A DNA stretch of 64,000 nucleotides from NCBI GenBank assembly GCA_025451215.1, contig JANWKU010000114.1, forward strand, positions 1 through 64,000, read 5' to 3'. This DNA is from Terriglobales bacterium (GTDB lineage: Bacteria > Acidobacteriota > Terriglobia > Terriglobales > Acidobacteriaceae). This document shows, piece after piece, positions 60,865-64,000 of the stretch (the stretch's first letter is position 1; every line of letters starts with the position of its first letter). Made by a program: the position numbers and the translations under genes. The notes beneath the pieces are model-generated. The model did not search any database, had not been told where the DNA came from, and saw only the letters and a list, made by a program, of their open reading frames with translations.

Positions 60865-61641
60865 ATGGGTAGGGTTTCTATTTTCTGCGCCGCGCTCTTC
60901 GTTGGTGCTCTGTTGTATGTTCCCGCGCAAGCCGCGCAGGGAAAGCACAAGTCTCATAAGGTCACGGCAAAAGAACCAGCGCCACCGCCCCAGGCCGTCG
61001 CACCAGCTGCGCCGCCAGCGCCTTTGACGCTTGCGAACATGCCGGCGACTCCCGCGCAGGTAACCTACCAGAACAGCCAGCTCACTATTCTGGCGAGGAA
61101 TTCAACCGTGGGCGACATTTTGCGCGCGGTGCGGAAACAGACTGGCGCGAATGTGGATGCGCCTCCTAACGCCACGCAACGCGTTGTAGGCCAGTTTGGG
61201 CCTGGATCGCCTCGGGATGTTTTGGCGTCCGTGCTGGACGCTTCCGGATTCAACTATGTGCTACTGGGATCGCCGTCAAATCCAAATGGTTTGGAGCACG
61301 TCATCATTACGGCGAAGTCGAATGAGCCGGTCACCAACGCCGCTGTGAATACGCCGCCCCAGCCCGCAGACGCTGACACGGGACAGAATGATTCCAGCGA
61401 TGCGAATGATGCGCAGGAGCCAGAACAGAGCGCTCCCAGCGAATCATTTGTGCCGCAGGACAATCCCCCTGCGGATGATGACAACTCGCAAGACCAATCG
61501 CAGAATCCTCAGATTAAGACCCCCGAGCAATTGTTGCAGGAACTGCAGCGACAACAGCTATTGCAGCAGCAACAACAACAGCAGAACCAGAACCAGGGGC
61601 AGCCGGGACCGTCGGAGCAAATGCATCCAATCCAGCGTTAG
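60865..61641 (+). CDS. Secreted protein with STN domain and Q-rich C-terminus
   Basis: A 258-residue exported protein. A signal segment (VSIFCAALFVGALLYVPAQA) leads to a basic and Pro/Ala-rich linker. The STN (secretin and TonB N-terminal) type domain is about residues 70-150: QLTILARNSTVGDILRAVRK, GANVDAPPNATQRVVGQFGP, DVLASVLDASGFNYVLLGSP. The last 90 residues are acidic and then Gln-rich, with long runs of Q. It may be a pilot or partner for a secretin or receptor. Start at the ATG at 60865. Confidence 0.78.
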   Translation: MGRVSIFCAALFVGALLYVPAQAAQGKHKSHKVTAKEPAPPPQAVAPAAPPAPLTLANMPATPAQVTYQNSQLTILARNSTVGDILRAVRKQTGANVDAPPNATQRVVGQFGPGSPRDVLASVLDASGFNYVLLGSPSNPNGLEHVIITAKSNEPVTNAAVNTPPQPADADTGQNDSSDANDAQEPEQSAPSESFVPQDNPPADDDNSQDQSQNPQIKTPEQLLQELQRQQLLQQQQQQQNQNQGQPGPSEQMHPIQR

Positions 61642-61729
61642 TCCACACAAGGTAAGGCAAGCCGCGGTACATCAAGCTCTACATGTAAAACGATAATCAG
61701 GAATTGAAAGGCGATTTCAGAAGACGGCG

Positions 61730-61912
61730 TTAGTCGCCGCTGACCATGCTTTGACTGGTCGCAAGGACGGCGCGCACGGGCGCAGGTTGAGAGATGTCCG
61801 GGGCCAAAACAGAGAGGATGCTGAAGATTGTCCCGTAGGCGGCTGCAATTCCAAAGACCAGTACCGCCAGTACCGTGCCAAAGAGTATGAGTGCGCTCAC
61901 TAAGTTTCCCAC
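61730..61912 (-). CDS. Small hydrophobic membrane protein (about 60 aa)
   Basis: From a GTG at 61912 the frame gives NLVSALILFGTVLAVLVFGI, AAAYGTIFSILSVLAPDISQ, then PAPVRAVLATSQSMVSGD. One long or two short spans fill the first 40 residues. GTG at 61900 with GGTGGG upstream is an alternative start. Function unknown. It converges on the STN-domain gene. Confidence 0.55.
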   Translation of the reverse strand: MGNLVSALILFGTVLAVLVFGIAAAYGTIFSILSVLAPDISQPAPVRAVLATSQSMVSGD

Positions 61913-62120
61913 CTACTTGCCTTCCTTCAGATGCTGCTTATAAAAGCCAGTTTGTATGGCGAACCGGCCCGATTATGAGTGCGCAAACCCAATCTACTGT
62001 TCGTTGACGCTCTTAGTTGTTGGCGACTAAGATACGTGAGTAGAAGTGCGCAACTACACTCTCTAACATTTCTGTGGCCCCGTCCACATTACGGAAGGAC
62101 AATCCGCTCGTCCGGTATTC

Positions 62121-64000
62121 ATGCCGATTACCCAGATTTCAGTCCGCGGGGCGCGCCAGCACAACCTGAAGAACATTAGCGTCGCGATCCCGCGGAACAG
62201 CCTCACGGTGATCACCGGGCTAAGCGGATCGGGCAAGTCATCCCTTGCATTTGACACGATTTACGCGGAGGGACAGCGGCGCTATGTAGAGACGCTTTCC
62301 GCCTACGCACGGCAGTTTCTGGACCAGATGGAACGGCCGGATGTGGACTCTATTGATGGTCTGAGCCCGGCGATTTCCATTGAGCAGAAAACCACCAGCC
62401 GCAGTCCGCGATCCACGGTTGGAACGATCACCGAAATCTACGATTATCTTCGACTTTTATTCGCTTCTATCGGTATTCCGCATTGCCCTAATTGCGGGCA
62501 GGCAATCTCGCGCCAGTCCGCGGACCAGATTGTGCAGCGCGTCATGGCGCTGACTCCGGAAGACCGCGTCATGATTATGGCGCCCAGTGTGCGAGGGCGA
62601 AAAGGCGAATTCAAAAAAGAGATGGAAAAGCTGGTGCAACACGGCTTTACCCGCGCGCGCGTGGATGGCGAACTGGTGAGCCTGGAAGAAGACCTGCAAC
62701 TCGACAAACGCAAGAACCATACGATTGAAGTGGTGATTGACCGTTTGCTGGTGAAGCCGGGAATTGAACATCGGCTGGAGATGTCGGTAGCGCTGGCCAT
62801 GAAGCTGGCAGGCGGACTGGTGCAAGTAGGGATTGTGGGAGGCGAGGAGCAGCTTTATTCCGCGCGGCTGGCGTGTCCGGATTGCGGCATCAGCGTGCCG
62901 CAGATGGAGCCGCGTTCATTTTCGTTCAACAGCGCTTACGGAGCTTGCCCGGAATGCCACGGCCTGGGCAGCCGTTATGACTTCGATCCGGCGAAGGTAG
63001 TGAATGACTGGTCGAAGCCGCTGCTGGAAGGCGGGCTGGGGCCGGGATCGGCGTCGCAGAATTTGATTCATCAGCTCCAGATCGTTGCGGAGGCGCATGG
63101 CATTGATTTGCGCACTCCAGTGGAAAAGCTTTCGGAGAAAACCCAGAACTTGCTGTTCTATGGTGAGAGCGCGAAAAACGGCAAGACCGGGTTTCTTGGC
63201 ATCGTTACCTATTTGAAGAACGCTATGGAGGAGTCCAGTTCCGAAGGCTACCGCGATTTTCTGATGGATTACATGTCGGCTACGGAATGCCCGGCGTGCC
63301 ATGGGAAACGGCTGCGACCGGAGAGCCTGGCCGTGAAAGTGAATGGATTGTCCATTGCGGATTTCACGGCACTGCCTATTTCGCAAGCTCTTGAGGCGGC
63401 GAAGAAAATTCAGTTGAGCGGGCGTGAAGCCATCATCGCGGGACGGATTGTGCATGAGATTGTGGAGCGCTTGCAGTTTTTGAGCGCCGTAGGATTGGGG
63501 TATTTGTCGCTGAATCGTTCGGCTGCGACGCTCTCCGGCGGCGAAGGCCAGCGCATTCGGCTGGCAACACAGATTGGATCGAAGCTGCGCGGCGTTTTGT
63601 ATGTACTGGATGAACCTTCCATCGGCCTGCACCATCGCGACAATGGACGGCTGCTCGCGGCACTAGAAGAGTTACGCGAACTGGGCAATACCGTGCTGGT
63701 CGTCGAGCATGATGAAGAGACGATCCGGCGGGCGGATTACGTGATTGATTTGGGGCCGGGTGCGGGACGCCACGGTGGCGGTCTCGTAGCGCACGGCACG
63801 CCGCTGGAGATTGAACAATCACAGGAATCGCTGACGGGAGCTTACATTTCAGGGCGGCGGCGAATTGAGATGCTCTCCGAACGTCGGCAACCCAACGGTG
63901 CTGGCATTGGCATTCTGGGCGCGCGGGAAAATAACCTGAAGAATGTGGATGTGGTGTTTCCGCTGGGCGTTATGACGGTGGTAACAGGAGTTTCCGGCTC
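62121..64000 (+). CDS. uvrA: Excinuclease ABC subunit A, N-terminal two thirds
   Basis: DNA damage-recognition ATPase of nucleotide excision repair; its 3' end lies beyond the window (627 codons seen of about 940). The first ABC module has Walker [41 protein letters not shown] and [17 protein letters not shown]. Zinc modules follow: [19 protein letters not shown]... CPECHGLG and CPACHGKRL. The signature is [17 protein letters not shown] and Walker B is [12 protein letters not shown]. The second Walker A begins at the edge (VTGVSGS). I see no clear LexA-type box upstream. Confidence 0.97.
   Translation, partial: MPITQISVRGARQHNLKNISVAIPRNSLTVITGLSGSGKSSLAFDTIYAEGQRRYVETLSAYARQFLDQMERPDVDSIDGLSPAISIEQKTTSRSPRSTVGTITEIYDYLRLLFASIGIPHCPNCGQAISRQSADQIVQRVMALTPEDRVMIMAPSVRGRKGEFKKEMEKLVQHGFTRARVDGELVSLEEDLQLDKRKNHTIEVVIDRLLVKPGIEHRLEMSVALAMKLAGGLVQVGIVGGEEQLYSARLACPDCGISVPQMEPRSFSFNSAYGACPECHGLGSRYDFDPAKVVNDWSKPLLEGGLGPGSASQNLIHQLQIVAEAHGIDLRTPVEKLSEKTQNLLFYGESAKNGKTGFLGIVTYLKNAMEESSSEGYRDFLMDYMSATECPACHGKRLRPESLAVKVNGLSIADFTALPISQALEAAKKIQLSGREAIIAGRIVHEIVERLQFLSAVGLGYLSLNRSAATLSGGEGQRIRLATQIGSKLRGVLYVLDEPSIGLHHRDNGRLLAALEELRELGNTVLVVEHDEETIRRADYVIDLGPGAGRHGGGLVAHGTPLEIEQSQESLTGAYISGRRRIEMLSERRQPNGAGIGILGARENNLKNVDVVFPLGVMTVVTGVSG

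Overview
The window reads as chromosomal DNA of an Acidobacteriota bacterium, most likely class Terriglobia. The signs are two proteins of the VWFA-related acidobacterial type, remains of an acidobacterial ADOP/MacB-type permease, a GWxTD-domain protein, many short lineage-type hypothetical proteins and a moderately GC-rich composition. It is diderm: lpxD, an LpxL/HtrB-like acyltransferase, Lnt, an RND pump and TonB parts are all present. No tRNA, 16S/23S rRNA, CRISPR array, prophage or transposase gene was seen. One stable RNA gene, RNase P RNA, is clear on the minus strand.

Layout. Positions 1-2840 hold an iron module: a TonB-dependent receptor (cut by the window edge) diverges from a Fur-family regulator, and the gap carries a repeated TTGCGA-N5-TCGCAA operator. 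Positions 3.6-11.6 kb hold a frameshifted GH16 glucanase, aroF, and a pump cluster (membrane fusion protein, RND permease, coupled metallophosphoesterase). Positions 11.7-22.7 kb hold small zinc-ribbon and membrane proteins, threonine aldolase, moaA, purU, an atypical LuxR-type regulator and a SYLF protein. Positions 22.8-33.5 kb are housekeeping: acyltransferase, lpxD, an APC permease, lnt, prfB with its programmed frameshift, ilvD and ilvC.

Positions 33.5-36.9 kb are a decayed, partly AT-rich island: a frameshifted beta-propeller lipoprotein, an ADOP permease broken by an apparent internal inversion, and a GWxTD gene cut at its 3' end. From 37 to 46.7 kb come a TetR regulator, a ferredoxin-NADP reductase-like enzyme, a phospholipase C-like protein, a PuuD-like membrane protein, an acetyltransferase, an RluA pseudouridine synthase, a PaiB-like protein, glyA and a glycosyltransferase. 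From 47 to 64 kb come a three-gene DUF5985-type operon, a VWA protein, an ABC exporter, a thioredoxin-like protein, a Crp/Fnr regulator, an orphan receiver protein that seems to start at AUU, rnpB, a TonB-type protein with an in-frame stop, bacterioferritin, a second VWA protein, an AhpD-like protein, a secretin-type STN protein and the start of uvrA.

I did not find a clear new multi-gene system. The points most worth checking are the 446-bp inversion that splits the ADOP permease (35.3-35.8 kb), the probable AUU start at 54550, the in-frame TGA in the TonB-type gene, the LuxR regulator lacking its phospho-acceptor Asp, the multi-copy operator at the fur locus, and a set of 36-59 residue ORFs, several with good ribosome binding sites. 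Four envelope or secreted genes are broken. Two of these breaks are single-base indels, so sequencing error has to be excluded first.
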